From positions 930,001 through 994,000 of the forward strand of contig NZ_CP171225.1 of assembly GCF_043226085.1 (NCBI RefSeq): a stretch of 64,000 nt of DNA, written 5' to 3'. The position numbers and the translations under genes are program-made. This DNA is from Amaricoccus sp003258405. Lineage in GTDB: Bacteria > Pseudomonadota > Alphaproteobacteria > Rhodobacterales > Rhodobacteraceae. Below are positions 26,238 to 35,502 of the stretch, piece by piece; position 1 is the first letter of the stretch, and each line of letters begins with the position of its first letter. The notes beneath the pieces were generated by a model. That model ran no database searches. It saw only the letters and a list, made by a program, of their open reading frames with translations, and was not told the origin of the DNA.

Positions 26238-26927
26238 TCACGCCACGGCACGCAGCACGTCGAGCCGAAGCCAGTGCGGGATGAAACGCCCCACGGCATC
26301 CGTCTCGCAAGCGGTCGCGAAGGCGCGCTCCATTGCCGCGCGCCCCTCGGCGTCAAGCCTACGGCGCGGATCGACCGAGAGCAGCAGTTCAACGAGCGCA
26401 TCGACACTTTCCGTGCGGAATTTCGTTGCGAAGAGCAGCTGGGCCTCGCGACGGCAGAAGCCTCCGGCGACCTGAGCCTCGATAGCAGTGACGGCTTCGG
26501 CATGAACAGCACTCTCGTCGTCCACATGCCGCATGACTGGCCAGAACGGATCAGGACTCACCGGCTCAAGCACAGCAATCCGGCCCGCGGGCCGTAGCAG
26601 GCGGATCGACTCGACGAGGGCCGCTGTCATGTCGGGACAGTGATGCAGGCTCTTGCTGAAGAAGACGAGATCGAAGGCAGCCGAGGCGAGCCCTGTAGCC
26701 TCCGCGCCGGCAAGGACGTAGCTCGGCCCGCCGCCTGACTGCACCGCCGCGTCGAGTGCCTCGCGCGAGGGTTCAACACCGGTCACATCCGCGCCGGCCG
26801 CAGCAAGGCGCCGCGTCACATCGCCACGGCCCGCGCCCATGTCGAGCACCCGAAGACCCTGCAGGCTCCCCAGCGCGCGCGAGAGTACCGTTTCGAAATC
26901 GAGGTATGGCGGCGCGGCCAGCGTCAT
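26238..26927 (-). CDS. Class I SAM-dependent methyltransferase
   Basis: This is a 229-residue protein with the SAM-binding motif VLDMGAGRGDVTRRL (residues about 27-41), an acidic end of strand 2 (TGVEPSREAL) and a motif-II-like FDLVFFSKSLHHC. The substrate cannot be inferred. The start overlaps the stop of the upstream kinase gene by ATGA, which defines an operon with it and the alcohol dehydrogenase gene. It converges on meaB with 3 bp between stops. Confidence 0.85.
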   Translation of the reverse strand: MTLAAPPYLDFETVLSRALGSLQGLRVLDMGAGRGDVTRRLAAAGADVTGVEPSREALDAAVQSGGGPSYVLAGAEATGLASAAFDLVFFSKSLHHCPDMTAALVESIRLLRPAGRIAVLEPVSPDPFWPVMRHVDDESAVHAEAVTAIEAQVAGGFCRREAQLLFATKFRTESVDALVELLLSVDPRRRLDAEGRAAMERAFATACETDAVGRFIPHWLRLDVLRAVA

Positions 26928-28504
26928 GTTGCGCCTCCGTTCAAGCCGAGGATCCGGCAGGTTTGCTCGAAGGTCTGCTCCCGCGGTCCGGTTGCGTCCA
27001 CATGCGGCCACTCGACCTCGCCCGCATCGTTCAGAAGCTGCTGGCGCACTACAGTCTCATCGGCATCGGAGGCATCGTCCTGACGTGCGGCAACGCGCGC
27101 AAGGAGCCTATCCGGATCGACTTCAAGCCAGATCCCGTCGAAGGGCACCCCGATACGCTCGGCAAGTTCCACAAGCGCCACGCGCTCGGAACCGGTGAGA
27201 TAGACCGCGTCGAGAAGTACCGAATAACCTGCCGCGAGGATCGTCTCGGCCCGGATTCTCAACCGCTGATGCACGTGTCGGTTCACGACCTTCGAATAGC
27301 TGTCAGGCGGCAGGTGCGTCAGCGGATCGACGCAGAAGATAGCCTTGCGCTCGAGATCGCTGCGGATATGCACGGCGCCGGGCGCCGCGCCGAAAAGCGG
27401 TGCAAGCGAACGGGATAGTGTCGATTTTCCCGATCCCGAACGGCCGCCGATGGCGATGAGGCGCGGCGCCGGCGGCGAGAGTACTTCCAGCGCCTCATCG
27501 AGATAGGCCCGCGCCTCGGCAACTGAGCGCCCCGGCGTGCTGCGGGCATGATCGGTATGGATCTCGACCATCGCCCGTATGCCTGCCCGGACCGCGATGA
27601 AAAGTGGCATCGCGGCAACCCCAGGGTCTTCCATGCCACGCTCGGTGTAGAGATAGGCGTTCAAGACCATGTTCGCCGCGCGGCCAAGTCCTTCGTGGCG
27701 AAGATCCATCACAAGAAAAGCGAGGTCGTAGAGTACATCACAGATCCCGAAGGTCTCGTTGAACTCGAGCGCATCGAAGGGCACCGGATGGCCATCCACC
27801 AGCACGATATTGCAGAGATGCAGGTCGCCATGGCAGCGGCGCACGTGCCCCGCCGAGCTTCGCGCGGTAAGGGTCTCCGCGACCGCCGCAAGCTGCCGCT
27901 CGCACCCCTCGAGAAACCCCGCGATCCGTTCCGTACCGAGTTCTTCTTCCATCTCGCTGAAAGCCAGGCGCAGTTCCTCGACGATCTCCGCCATGAGCAC
28001 CGCGCCATCATCCTCGCGCGGTTCGGAATTGGCGTGATAATCTGCGATCGCATGGCCCAGACGATCGGCGAGCACGTCGGTGAGCTCACCTCGTTCGGCA
28101 ATTGCGGAAAACTCCATCTCGGCCGGAAAACGCCACATCCTCAGGACCCACTCGACCGGTGGCCCATTGCCGTCGAGCGCGAGGCTCCCGTCCGCCTCGC
28201 GGGTGACGGGAACGACATCCTCGTAGATCATCGGGGCGGTGGGATGGTTGAGTTCGAGCTCACGATGCAGCATCGCCTGGCGTTGTTCGAGGCTCGAGAA
28301 ATCGAGGTAGTCGTATTTTACGGCCCGCTTGATCTTGAGCGCGGTATCCCCGCACAGAAAGACATGGGCGGCGTGGGTCTCCACCCGCTCGACCGGGCCG
28401 TCTTCCCCATAAATTGCAGGATTCGAAAGAAAACGGATCACCTCATCCTGGCTGCCGCCGTCCTGCGGTCGCTCATCCCGAAGCCCGTTCAACGCATCAT
28501 CCAT
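26924..28504 (-). CDS. Two-domain protein: APH-like phosphotransferase plus P-loop kinase
   Basis: This is a 526-residue fusion. The N-terminal half is an aminoglycoside-phosphotransferase-like fold with the catalytic segment CHGDLHLCNIVLVDG (H-G-D-x-H-x-x-N) and the metal-site PFDALEFNE. The C-terminal third is a P-loop kinase with Walker A GRSGSGKSTLSRSL and a lid region rich in Arg. The architecture is common and uncharacterised in proteobacteria. Neither substrate is known; antibiotic modification should not be assumed. It overlaps the adh gene by 8 nt upstream and the methyltransferase by 4 nt downstream. Confidence 0.85.
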   Translation of the reverse strand: MDDALNGLRDERPQDGGSQDEVIRFLSNPAIYGEDGPVERVETHAAHVFLCGDTALKIKRAVKYDYLDFSSLEQRQAMLHRELELNHPTAPMIYEDVVPVTREADGSLALDGNGPPVEWVLRMWRFPAEMEFSAIAERGELTDVLADRLGHAIADYHANSEPREDDGAVLMAEIVEELRLAFSEMEEELGTERIAGFLEGCERQLAAVAETLTARSSAGHVRRCHGDLHLCNIVLVDGHPVPFDALEFNETFGICDVLYDLAFLVMDLRHEGLGRAANMVLNAYLYTERGMEDPGVAAMPLFIAVRAGIRAMVEIHTDHARSTPGRSVAEARAYLDEALEVLSPPAPRLIAIGGRSGSGKSTLSRSLAPLFGAAPGAVHIRSDLERKAIFCVDPLTHLPPDSYSKVVNRHVHQRLRIRAETILAAGYSVLLDAVYLTGSERVALVELAERIGVPFDGIWLEVDPDRLLARVAARQDDASDADETVVRQQLLNDAGEVEWPHVDATGPREQTFEQTCRILGLNGGAT

Positions 28505-29513
28505 CGTGTCGAGAGGCCTCCGTTTTCATCGAGGGAACCAGGACAGCCGCACCGGTCAGGCGCCCCTGCTTCAGATCGTCGAGCGCCGCATTTGCCGCCT
28601 CGAGCGGATAGGGCACAACTTCGGTCCGGACACCAGCGGCTTCGGCAAGCGGAAAGAACTCTTTCCCGTCGGCACGAGTGAGGTTGGCAACCGAGCGGAT
28701 CACCCGCTCCTCCCAGAGATCAGCATAGGGAAAGGACGGAATGTCGCTCATGTGGATACTGCCAGATACGACGCTGCCCCCCTTGCGGACAGCCTTCAGC
28801 GCACGCGGGATCAGGGCCCCGACCGGCGCGAAGATTAGTGCGGCATCGAGGAGTTCGGGCGGCAGCTCGCTCGAGGAGCCGGCCCAGCTCGCTCCAAGGC
28901 GGCGGGCGAACGCCTGTCCGGCTTCATCGCCGTCACGGGTGAAGGCGAAAACCTCCCGGCCCTGCCAGACCGCGATCTGGCAGAGGATATGCGCCGCTGC
29001 ACCGAAACCGTATATGCCGATGCGGCCCGCGTCTCCGGCGAGCTTCAAGGTGCGATAGCCGATGAGGCCCGCGCAGAGAAGCGGGCTCAGCTCGACCGGA
29101 TCTCCGGCCTCCGGCCGCGGAAAGACATAGCGGGAGCGCGCCGCGCAATACTCGGCAAAACCGCCATTGCGCGTGTAGCCGGTAAACTCCGGTCCGTCGC
29201 AGAGGTTTTCCGCCCCGTGCGTGCAGTAGTGGCACCGCCCGCAGGTGCCGCCGAGCCAGGGCACCCCAACGCGCGCACCGGGCGCGGGTCCCTCGACCGC
29301 CGCGCCGAGCGCCTCGACCCGGCCGACGATCTCGTGTCCTGGCACGAGCGGCAGCACGGGCCCCCTGAGATCACCATCGAGGATATGCAGATCTGTCCGG
29401 CACACCCCACAAGCCTCGACTCGGATGAGAATCTCGTCGTCCGCGAGAGCCGGCATGGGCAGATCCCGCAACTGCAGCAGCGTTCCTGGCCGCTCGAGAA
29501 CCATGGCGCGCAT
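28497..29513 (-). CDS. Zinc-dependent alcohol dehydrogenase (MDR family)
   Basis: This is a 338-residue medium-chain dehydrogenase. The catalytic zinc ligands lie in CGVCRTDLH and GHEIVGRV. The structural-zinc lobe is CGRCHYCTHGAENLC, and a Rossmann motif is at GIYGFGAAAH. The ATG at 29513 has a strong GGGGAGG site 6 nt away. A start 12 codons upstream is open but has no site. The substrate is unknown. It is the first gene of an apparent adh-kinase-methyltransferase operon. Confidence 0.9.
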   Translation of the reverse strand: MRAMVLERPGTLLQLRDLPMPALADDEILIRVEACGVCRTDLHILDGDLRGPVLPLVPGHEIVGRVEALGAAVEGPAPGARVGVPWLGGTCGRCHYCTHGAENLCDGPEFTGYTRNGGFAEYCAARSRYVFPRPEAGDPVELSPLLCAGLIGYRTLKLAGDAGRIGIYGFGAAAHILCQIAVWQGREVFAFTRDGDEAGQAFARRLGASWAGSSSELPPELLDAALIFAPVGALIPRALKAVRKGGSVVSGSIHMSDIPSFPYADLWEERVIRSVANLTRADGKEFFPLAEAAGVRTEVVPYPLEAANAALDDLKQGRLTGAAVLVPSMKTEASRHDG

Positions 29514-29659
29514 CACCGGCCTCCCCGGACGTTCCCGTTCCAACGCCATTGCGCAAGGCTTCCGTGCCGGGAGTCAAGGTTGGGGCGCCTGGAAATCGTG
29601 CTGCGGCGCGCGAATCCGCGCTGTCTGCCCCGTCTGGAGGCAGGCTGGGGTGCCTTGGT

Positions 29660-31990
29660 TCAGGCCCTGCGGATAGCGCCGCCGGGTGCCCTCTGCACGA
29701 TCCGGGCGAGTTCGGCGGCATCGACAGGCCGCGAGAAGAAAAATCCCTGCAGATCCGGAGAGCCGAGCTGGGCAAGCATCTGCCACTGTCCGTCCGTCTC
29801 GACACCTTCCGCGACAACCTCAATCCCGAGCGCATCGGCAAGATCGAACATCACGCGCATCATCGCATCGTTATCCCGGCCCGCTCCCATGTTCTGGATG
29901 AAGGTGCGGTCGATCTTGATCCGATCGACCCGGAACCGATGCAGGTAGCGAAGCAGTGAATACCCGGCGCCGAATTCGTCCAGCGCGATGGAGACCCCCT
30001 CGCCCCGAAGCCGGCTGATGGCCGCCGCCACCATGTCGTCGGCTTCGATGAGCGTGTTCTCGGCGATTTCGAGCTGCAGGCGCCGGGCCGGAAGGCCGAC
30101 CTCGGCAAGAATACCCAGAACAGCGTCGGCAAAGTCCGGATCCGCACATTGCTGCGGCGAGACATTGACCGAGACCAGTGGCAGTGCGGTCGCAAGTGCC
30201 GTGCGGCAAGCGTCGCGCAGGATCCACGCCCCGAGCTCCCCCCCCAGTCCGCGCTCCTCGGCGATACCAATGAGTACCTGCGGCGGAAGCTCGCCATGCA
30301 AAGGATGATTCCAGCGGAAAAGCGCTTCCGCGCCCCGCAGCGTTACGCCATCGGTCGCAAAAAGCGGCTGGTAGAGAAGGGCGAGACCCTGCCCGCCATG
30401 AAGGGCTGTCCGCAAATCCCGCTCCACGCTCCGCTTGCGGCGCACGATGTCATCGAAGGAATCCTCGAAGACACAGAGCCGCCCCTTGCCGCCGCTCTTG
30501 GCCTGGTAGAGTGCGATATCAGCCATGCGCAAGAGTTCGCGGCCGTCCCGCGTACTGTCTGGCGCAAGCGCGATGCCGATGCTCGATCCCACGAAGGCCT
30601 GGTCGGCATGTAGCAGGAATGGCTTCTGGATCGTTTCCATGATGCGCTCGGCGAGGATTTCAGGATCCCGTCGCGACTTGACCCCGGTCTGGATCACCAC
30701 GAACTCGTCACCGCCAAGACGCGCCACCGTGTCCGTCTCGCGCACGACAGCCGCCAGGCGCTCCGCAACCTGCCGGATGAGCTCGTCTCCGGCGGGATGG
30801 CCGAGTGTGTCATTCACGTTCTTGAAGCGGTCGAGGTCGATATAGAGCAGCGCGACCCGGTTGCGGCCCCGCCTAACCTCCGCAATCGCCTGACCGAGCC
30901 GGTCATTGAAGAGGTTGCGGTTCGGCAGGCCAGTCAGCGTGTCGTGGAAAGCGAGATGCTGGATCTCGATCCGGCTCTCGTGCACCTCACGGATCGCTCC
31001 CCGCAGATTTCCGATAAGCCAGGCGATCAGGCCGAGAAGCACGAGCGCGGCAGCCATGGTGCCAGGAGCCACCCTGCGCATGACCGCAAGACCTGGCCGC
31101 TCCCGCTCCCAGACCACATGGCCCAGCACGCCCTGCTGCTCGCTTGTCACCGGCAGCCACGCGCCCTTCGGCAGCGGTTGGCCCTTTGTCACAAAGCCGA
31201 GCTTGTGGATCAGGTTGCGCTTCCCGATGCGCGGAAGAAGATCGCTGTCGAGATAGCGCAAGACGACATGTACATAGACATCTTCGGGCTCGTAGGACAG
31301 TCGGTCGGTATCGGGCACAATCGCCCGAATGCTGACAATGGCCGGGTGGCCTGCAACCCGCAGGAAATTGACAACACCGGCCTCCCCCGGATCATCCGCC
31401 TCGGCCACCTCGTTTCTCAGATCGCGGACCAGTGGCAGGATTTCCCCCTTCTCCGCGTTGAATGTACGGGGTGGCACGGTCTTGCCATCGATCATGGCAT
31501 GAACTGGCTCGTCGACTGCATCGAGGACAAAGGCCTGATCATGACCATAGAAGTCATGCAGCCAGACACCGAGGTTTTCTTCCATCCAGATCTGGTCGTC
31601 ACGTCGCGTCGCGAGATACGCATCATCCCAGACCGTAACGCTCTGTTGCTCCTGCGCGATCTGGGCCTTCTCATCCTCGAGCGCGCGTGCGAGCAGCGTC
31701 TGTTCGCGCACCTCTGCTAGCGCGTCGACTTCTGACATCGCCCAGGCCCCGATAAACAGAACGGGTACGATGGCGAGCAAGATGGTCGCGATAACGGTGA
31801 CCCAGATCTGCCTGGAAAAGGTATGGACCTTCGAAAGGCCCGAAATCCCTTTGGGGGAATAGGCTTCCACCGGGTCAGCGCCCTGCTGTACCACGCCGCC
31901 ATCGGGCGTTTCTGGATCCTGTCGCTGTTCCATCACGGATCGGCCCTTGTCCACCTGCGGCGAAATATGACCGGGAAATGTTTTTTTCAC
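29660..31990 (-). CDS. Membrane GGDEF-EAL protein with CHASE4 sensor
   Basis: This is a 776-residue cyclic-di-GMP protein. It has a cytoplasmic tail, one membrane helix (residues about 64-86), a periplasmic CHASE4-like sensor (VTVWDDAYLATRRDD), a second helix (about 313-330), GGDEF and EAL. The cyclase motif RLGGDEFVV is intact. In the phosphodiesterase part EAL is intact (GAEALFRW), but the loop reads LDEFGAGYS, where active enzymes usually have DDFGTGYS. Activity of the EAL half therefore needs testing. The start is a GTG at 31990; an ATG at 31933 is an alternative. It is transcribed alone. Confidence 0.92.
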   Translation of the reverse strand: MKKTFPGHISPQVDKGRSVMEQRQDPETPDGGVVQQGADPVEAYSPKGISGLSKVHTFSRQIWVTVIATILLAIVPVLFIGAWAMSEVDALAEVREQTLLARALEDEKAQIAQEQQSVTVWDDAYLATRRDDQIWMEENLGVWLHDFYGHDQAFVLDAVDEPVHAMIDGKTVPPRTFNAEKGEILPLVRDLRNEVAEADDPGEAGVVNFLRVAGHPAIVSIRAIVPDTDRLSYEPEDVYVHVVLRYLDSDLLPRIGKRNLIHKLGFVTKGQPLPKGAWLPVTSEQQGVLGHVVWERERPGLAVMRRVAPGTMAAALVLLGLIAWLIGNLRGAIREVHESRIEIQHLAFHDTLTGLPNRNLFNDRLGQAIAEVRRGRNRVALLYIDLDRFKNVNDTLGHPAGDELIRQVAERLAAVVRETDTVARLGGDEFVVIQTGVKSRRDPEILAERIMETIQKPFLLHADQAFVGSSIGIALAPDSTRDGRELLRMADIALYQAKSGGKGRLCVFEDSFDDIVRRKRSVERDLRTALHGGQGLALLYQPLFATDGVTLRGAEALFRWNHPLHGELPPQVLIGIAEERGLGGELGAWILRDACRTALATALPLVSVNVSPQQCADPDFADAVLGILAEVGLPARRLQLEIAENTLIEADDMVAAAISRLRGEGVSIALDEFGAGYSLLRYLHRFRVDRIKIDRTFIQNMGAGRDNDAMMRVMFDLADALGIEVVAEGVETDGQWQMLAQLGSPDLQGFFFSRPVDAAELARIVQRAPGGAIRRA

Positions 31991-32048
31991 ATTAATCCGT
32001 TACTGCCAAAGCGATATTTCCGTACCACTTTAGTGCCGGATGTTCGGG

Positions 32049-33233
32049 TCAATTTGGCCCTCGGGCAAGCAGACCGAGCAGACCACGATAGGGCGTGAAG
32101 AGCAGATCCTCGTCCACCACTTCTCCCGCGACCCAGGTCGCGACAACACAATGCTGGCGCCCGTCATGATCCGTCGCGAGAGTCGAGAGATTGACCACGC
32201 CCGGTTCGGAGCCGCCCTTGAAGGCGACAGTGTTCCAGTCCGCGCGTTCCGCCACGCCCGGGTTGATACCGAGGCTCGGCGAGCCATCGGTGGCTCCGAG
32301 CACGGCGCAGAGTTCACGCGCTGTGAAATACCACTCGACCTCCGGTGTCGGCGCGGTTCCGATCGCCTCGACCTCCGGCAACGGATCATCGGCAAGGCGC
32401 TCGACAATCCCCCGCCGCGCCGCTTCATCCCCGGCGCGCCATTCGGCTCTCAGGATTCGATTGCCCCGGCTCTTGAGGATGAACAGCTCGCGTGTTGTCA
32501 GGAATGGGCGGTTGCGCGGCGCCTTCGCCTCGACCGCATCGCGTCCTACAAGCGCAATCAGCGCATCGGTCGCCGTATTGTCACTCTCCGAGATCATCAG
32601 GTTCGCCAGCGTCTCGACCGTGACCGCGGAACCTTCGGGCCAGTCCTGCAGCCGACCTGACGGCAGTGAGCGCCATTCCGGGCGGAGTGTAACAACGTCC
32701 GGCCAGCCGATCTGGCCTGACGCGATCGCATCCTGGAGGGCAGCAAGGACTGCGAGCTTCGCGGCCGAGGCGACAGGAAGCGGTTTATCGGCTTCGTGTT
32801 CGAACATCACCTCGCCATCAGTGACGACAAGAAGCGACACTTGCCCTGGCAAGCTGGTGATCGCAGCCGCGAGACTTTGCAGATTGCCGCGCGGCTGCGG
32901 TGGATGGAACCAGAGACCCGCGACACGGCCGTCATCATCGAGCACGATATCGGTCGGAACATCCGCGCGCTGGTAACGGAGGATGAACCGATCCTTCCGT
33001 GAAATGACCTCTTCGAGCGTGCCCCATTTCGCGCGCTGGCCCGCCGTGATTTCAGCCACGTCCTCCGACGCGATCTGTTGGAGAAAGCCCGGCGCGAATT
33101 GCGCCGCCTCTTCCGCCCTACCACCGGCGATGGCCTCGAGGGTTGCCCGCGGATCCGCCGTCTGGGCATGGAGTGGAACAGCCGACGCAAGAGCCGAGCT
33201 CAGGATGGCGGCGGTCAGCAGTCTGGCGGGCAT
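32049..33233 (-). CDS. Exported serine hydrolase of the class A beta-lactamase fold
   Basis: This is a 394-residue protein with a signal peptide ending near residue 24 (LASAVPLHAQ). Residues about 30-120 form an extra N-terminal domain of the DUF3887-like kind. The hydrolase follows with the SxxK motif SAAK (VASAAKLAVL), SDN in ISESDNTATD and KGG near the C-terminus (FKGGSEPG). These are the three active-site motifs of the class A beta-lactamase family. A general peptidoglycan or small-ester hydrolase is as likely as a lactamase. It is divergent from the thi operon. Confidence 0.85.
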   Translation of the reverse strand: MPARLLTAAILSSALASAVPLHAQTADPRATLEAIAGGRAEEAAQFAPGFLQQIASEDVAEITAGQRAKWGTLEEVISRKDRFILRYQRADVPTDIVLDDDGRVAGLWFHPPQPRGNLQSLAAAITSLPGQVSLLVVTDGEVMFEHEADKPLPVASAAKLAVLAALQDAIASGQIGWPDVVTLRPEWRSLPSGRLQDWPEGSAVTVETLANLMISESDNTATDALIALVGRDAVEAKAPRNRPFLTTRELFILKSRGNRILRAEWRAGDEAARRGIVERLADDPLPEVEAIGTAPTPEVEWYFTARELCAVLGATDGSPSLGINPGVAERADWNTVAFKGGSEPGVVNLSTLATDHDGRQHCVVATWVAGEVVDEDLLFTPYRGLLGLLARGPN

Positions 33234-33351
33234 CGCATTCTCCCTTGGCGGCGCGGCCGCACAATAGGCGCCCCCAGCAGACAGATGGAAGCCCGCGCGC
33301 AGCGATTGGCGGCCCCTTGCAAGGGGAGATGGTGGATGTTAACGAGTCTCA

Positions 33352-33445
33352 TGATCCGTTGGGGTGCCCATCCGGGGCTGAGAGGCGACGTCGCCAACCC
33401 ATCGAACCTGATCCGGGTTGCGCCGGCGTAGGGAACGGATGCAGG
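33352..33445 (+). promoter_or_regulatory. TPP riboswitch (THI element) of the thiD operon
   Basis: The conserved TPP-aptamer segments are present in order: GGGGTGCC, GGCTGAGAGG, ACCC, GAACCTGATCCGGGTT and GCGCCGGCGTAGGGAACGG. It lies about 75 bp before thiD. The spacer holds GCCT and CGTCC segments that can pair with GGACGAGGC just before the thiD start codon, which suggests control by hiding the ribosome binding site. No clear T-run terminator follows. Confidence 0.95.
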
Positions 33446-33519
33446 TGAGCCTCCTCCCCGTCCGTATCATCCCAGGCCGTGCAAGCCGGATCCGAACGGC
33501 CAAGGAAGGACGAGGCGCC

Positions 33520-34344
33520 ATGCATCCGGTTGCACTCACGATTGCGGGCTCCGACAGCGGAGGCGGCGCGGGGATCCAGGCGGATCTCAAGACCTTCTCC
33601 GCCCTCGGGGTCTTCGGCACCAGTGCTCTCACCGCCATCACGGCGCAGAACACCCGCGGTGTTTCAGGGGTCGAGGCCATCAGCCCGGCCATGGTCCGCG
33701 CCCAGATCGATACGGTTTTCGACGACATCGACATCGGCGCGGTGAAGATCGGCATGCTCGCAACCCCCGACGTGATCCGGGCTGTAGCAGAAGCACTTGC
33801 CGGGCGCGATGTGCCGGTGGTGCTTGACCCGGTCATGGTGGCGAAATCAGGGGATGCGCTTCTGGCCGAAGACGCCATCGCCGCGCTCGTTTCCGAGCTC
33901 CTGCCCTGCGCCGATCTCATCACGCCGAACTTGCCCGAGGCCGCGCGGTTGCTGACCGAGCCCGAAGCCGCAAGCGATACGGAAATGATGGCCCAGGGCA
34001 CAGCGCTCTGCGCCCTCGGGCCAAGGGCGGTGCTGATGAAGGGCGGGCATGGCGGCGGCCCGGTCTGCACCGACATTCTGATCCGGGTCGGGAGCGATCC
34101 CGTCAGCCTTTCCGCCCCCAGGATCGCCACGGCCAACACGCACGGCACCGGTTGCACCCTTTCTGCAGCAATCGCGGCGGGGCTGGCCCGCGGGCTCGAG
34201 CTGGAAGCCGCGGTTCGCGAGGCCCATGCCTATCTTCAGGGCGCAATTGCCGCAGCTGATCGGCTTGGCATCGGCGGGGGTCACGGCCCAGTGCATCATT
34301 TCCATGCGCTCTGGCCCGCGGAGGTTCGGCGAGAGCATGCCTGA
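33520..34344 (+). CDS. thiD: Hydroxymethylpyrimidine/phosphomethylpyrimidine kinase
   Basis: ThiD phosphorylates HMP and then HMP-P to HMP-PP for thiamin synthesis. The 274-residue product has the ribokinase-like motifs GSDSGGGAGIQADLKTF at the N-terminus and NTHGTGCTLSAAIAAG near the C-terminus, including the catalytic Cys-containing GTGC. The ATG at 33520 has an AAGGAAGGA site. It overlaps thiO by 8 nt. It is the first gene behind the TPP riboswitch. Confidence 0.96.
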   Translation: MHPVALTIAGSDSGGGAGIQADLKTFSALGVFGTSALTAITAQNTRGVSGVEAISPAMVRAQIDTVFDDIDIGAVKIGMLATPDVIRAVAEALAGRDVPVVLDPVMVAKSGDALLAEDAIAALVSELLPCADLITPNLPEAARLLTEPEAASDTEMMAQGTALCALGPRAVLMKGGHGGGPVCTDILIRVGSDPVSLSAPRIATANTHGTGCTLSAAIAAGLARGLELEAAVREAHAYLQGAIAAADRLGIGGGHGPVHHFHALWPAEVRREHA

Positions 34345-35317
34345 TTTCACGATCATCGGCGCCGGTGTTGCGGGCCTCGCAGTCGCAACCGAGCTTGCCG
34401 CCCGCGGTGCCGGGGTCGCGATTGCGGATGCCGGCGGCGGCCCCGGCGGCCATGCCTGCTCCTGGTGGGCGGGGGGAATGCTTGCACCCTGGTGCGAGGG
34501 TGAGAGCGCCGAGGAGCCGGTCGTGCGCCTCGGTCAGGAGGCTGCAGGCTGGTGGGCGCGCCACGCAGGCGGCGTCACGATGAACGGCACGCTCGTTGTG
34601 GCCCCCGAACGCGACCGGCGCGAGCTCGACCGCTTCGCCCGTCGCACCAGCGACTTCGAATGGTGCACCGCCGACGGCATCGCGGCACTCGAACCCGATC
34701 TTGCCGGGCGCTTCCGCACCGCGCTCTTTTTTCCCGCCGAAGGCCACCTCGCCCCGCGCATGGCCCTCGCGGCTCTCCGCGACGGGCTGCGCAGCCAGGG
34801 GATCGAGATCGCGAACGAGCAACGCGTGCTCAAGCCCGGCATGATCGATTGCCGCGGGCTGGCTGCGCGCGAGGCACTCTCAGATCTGCGCGGCGTGAAG
34901 GGCGAGATGCTCGTGCTACGCTGCGCTGACGTCACACTGTCGCGGCCGGTCCGGCTCCTGCATCCGCGCATTCCGCTCTATGTGGTGCCGCGCGGCGATG
35001 GTGTCTTCATGCTCGGCGCCACCATGATCGAGACGGGAGAGCGCGGGCGGATCACCGCGCGTTCGATGCTCGAACTGCTCTCGGCGGCCTGGGCGCTGCA
35101 CCCCGCCTTCGCCGAAGCCGAAATCCTCGAGATCGGCGTCGATGCGCGCCCCGCCTTCCCCGACAACCTGCCCCGCATCCGCCGCCGGGGCGGGATCATC
35201 CACGCCAACGGCCTCTACCGCCACGGTTTCCTGCTCGCACCCGCGCTCGCGCGGCAGGTGGCCGATCTGGCACTCGACGGCCGCAAACCGGAGTTCTGCG
35301 ATGAAGATCTGTCTTAA
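34337..35317 (+). CDS. thiO: Glycine oxidase ThiO
   Basis: ThiO is the FAD-dependent oxidase that makes dehydroglycine (iminoacetate) for the thiazole ring under aerobic conditions. It takes the place of ThiH. The 326-residue product starts with the dinucleotide motif IIGAGVAGLAVATELA. It ends with a typical DAAO-like C-terminus (ARPAFPDNLPRIRR and NGLYRHGFLLAPALA). It overlaps thiD upstream and thiS downstream, so the cluster is translationally coupled. Confidence 0.93.
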   Translation: MPDFTIIGAGVAGLAVATELAARGAGVAIADAGGGPGGHACSWWAGGMLAPWCEGESAEEPVVRLGQEAAGWWARHAGGVTMNGTLVVAPERDRRELDRFARRTSDFEWCTADGIAALEPDLAGRFRTALFFPAEGHLAPRMALAALRDGLRSQGIEIANEQRVLKPGMIDCRGLAAREALSDLRGVKGEMLVLRCADVTLSRPVRLLHPRIPLYVVPRGDGVFMLGATMIETGERGRITARSMLELLSAAWALHPAFAEAEILEIGVDARPAFPDNLPRIRRRGGIIHANGLYRHGFLLAPALARQVADLALDGRKPEFCDEDLS

Positions 35318-35498
35318 CGGAGAAGACCGCGAAACCGCCGGCCCGACCCTCGCCGCCCTCGTCGAGGAAGCCGGCTTCGCGGCAACAAAGATTGCGACGG
35401 CAGTGAACGGCGAGTTCGTCCCTGCCCTCGCCCGCAGCCAGAGAACACTCACCGAGGGCGACAGGGTCGAGATCCTGGCCCCGATGCAGGGAGGCTGA
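35301..35498 (+). CDS. thiS: Sulfur carrier protein ThiS
   Basis: This is a 65-residue ubiquitin-like protein that ends in the required Gly-Gly (LAPMQGG), which is adenylated and thiocarboxylated to carry sulfur for the thiazole ring. The N-terminus MKICLNGEDRET and the TKIATAVNGEFV segment are typical. The gene overlaps the end of thiO by 17 nt. The partner adenylase ThiF is not in this window. Confidence 0.93.
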   Translation: MKICLNGEDRETAGPTLAALVEEAGFAATKIATAVNGEFVPALARSQRTLTEGDRVEILAPMQGG

Positions 35499-35502
35499 GC
35501 GC

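Noticed and set aside
26924..28504. Calling the APH-like/P-loop protein an aminoglycoside resistance gene.
   Set aside because: The fold is shared by many small-molecule kinases, and context with an alcohol dehydrogenase and a methyltransferase gives no support for resistance.
32049..33233. Calling the serine hydrolase a beta-lactamase resistance gene.
   Set aside because: The three active-site motifs are present, but the extra N-terminal domain and overall divergence from resistance enzymes do not support that function.
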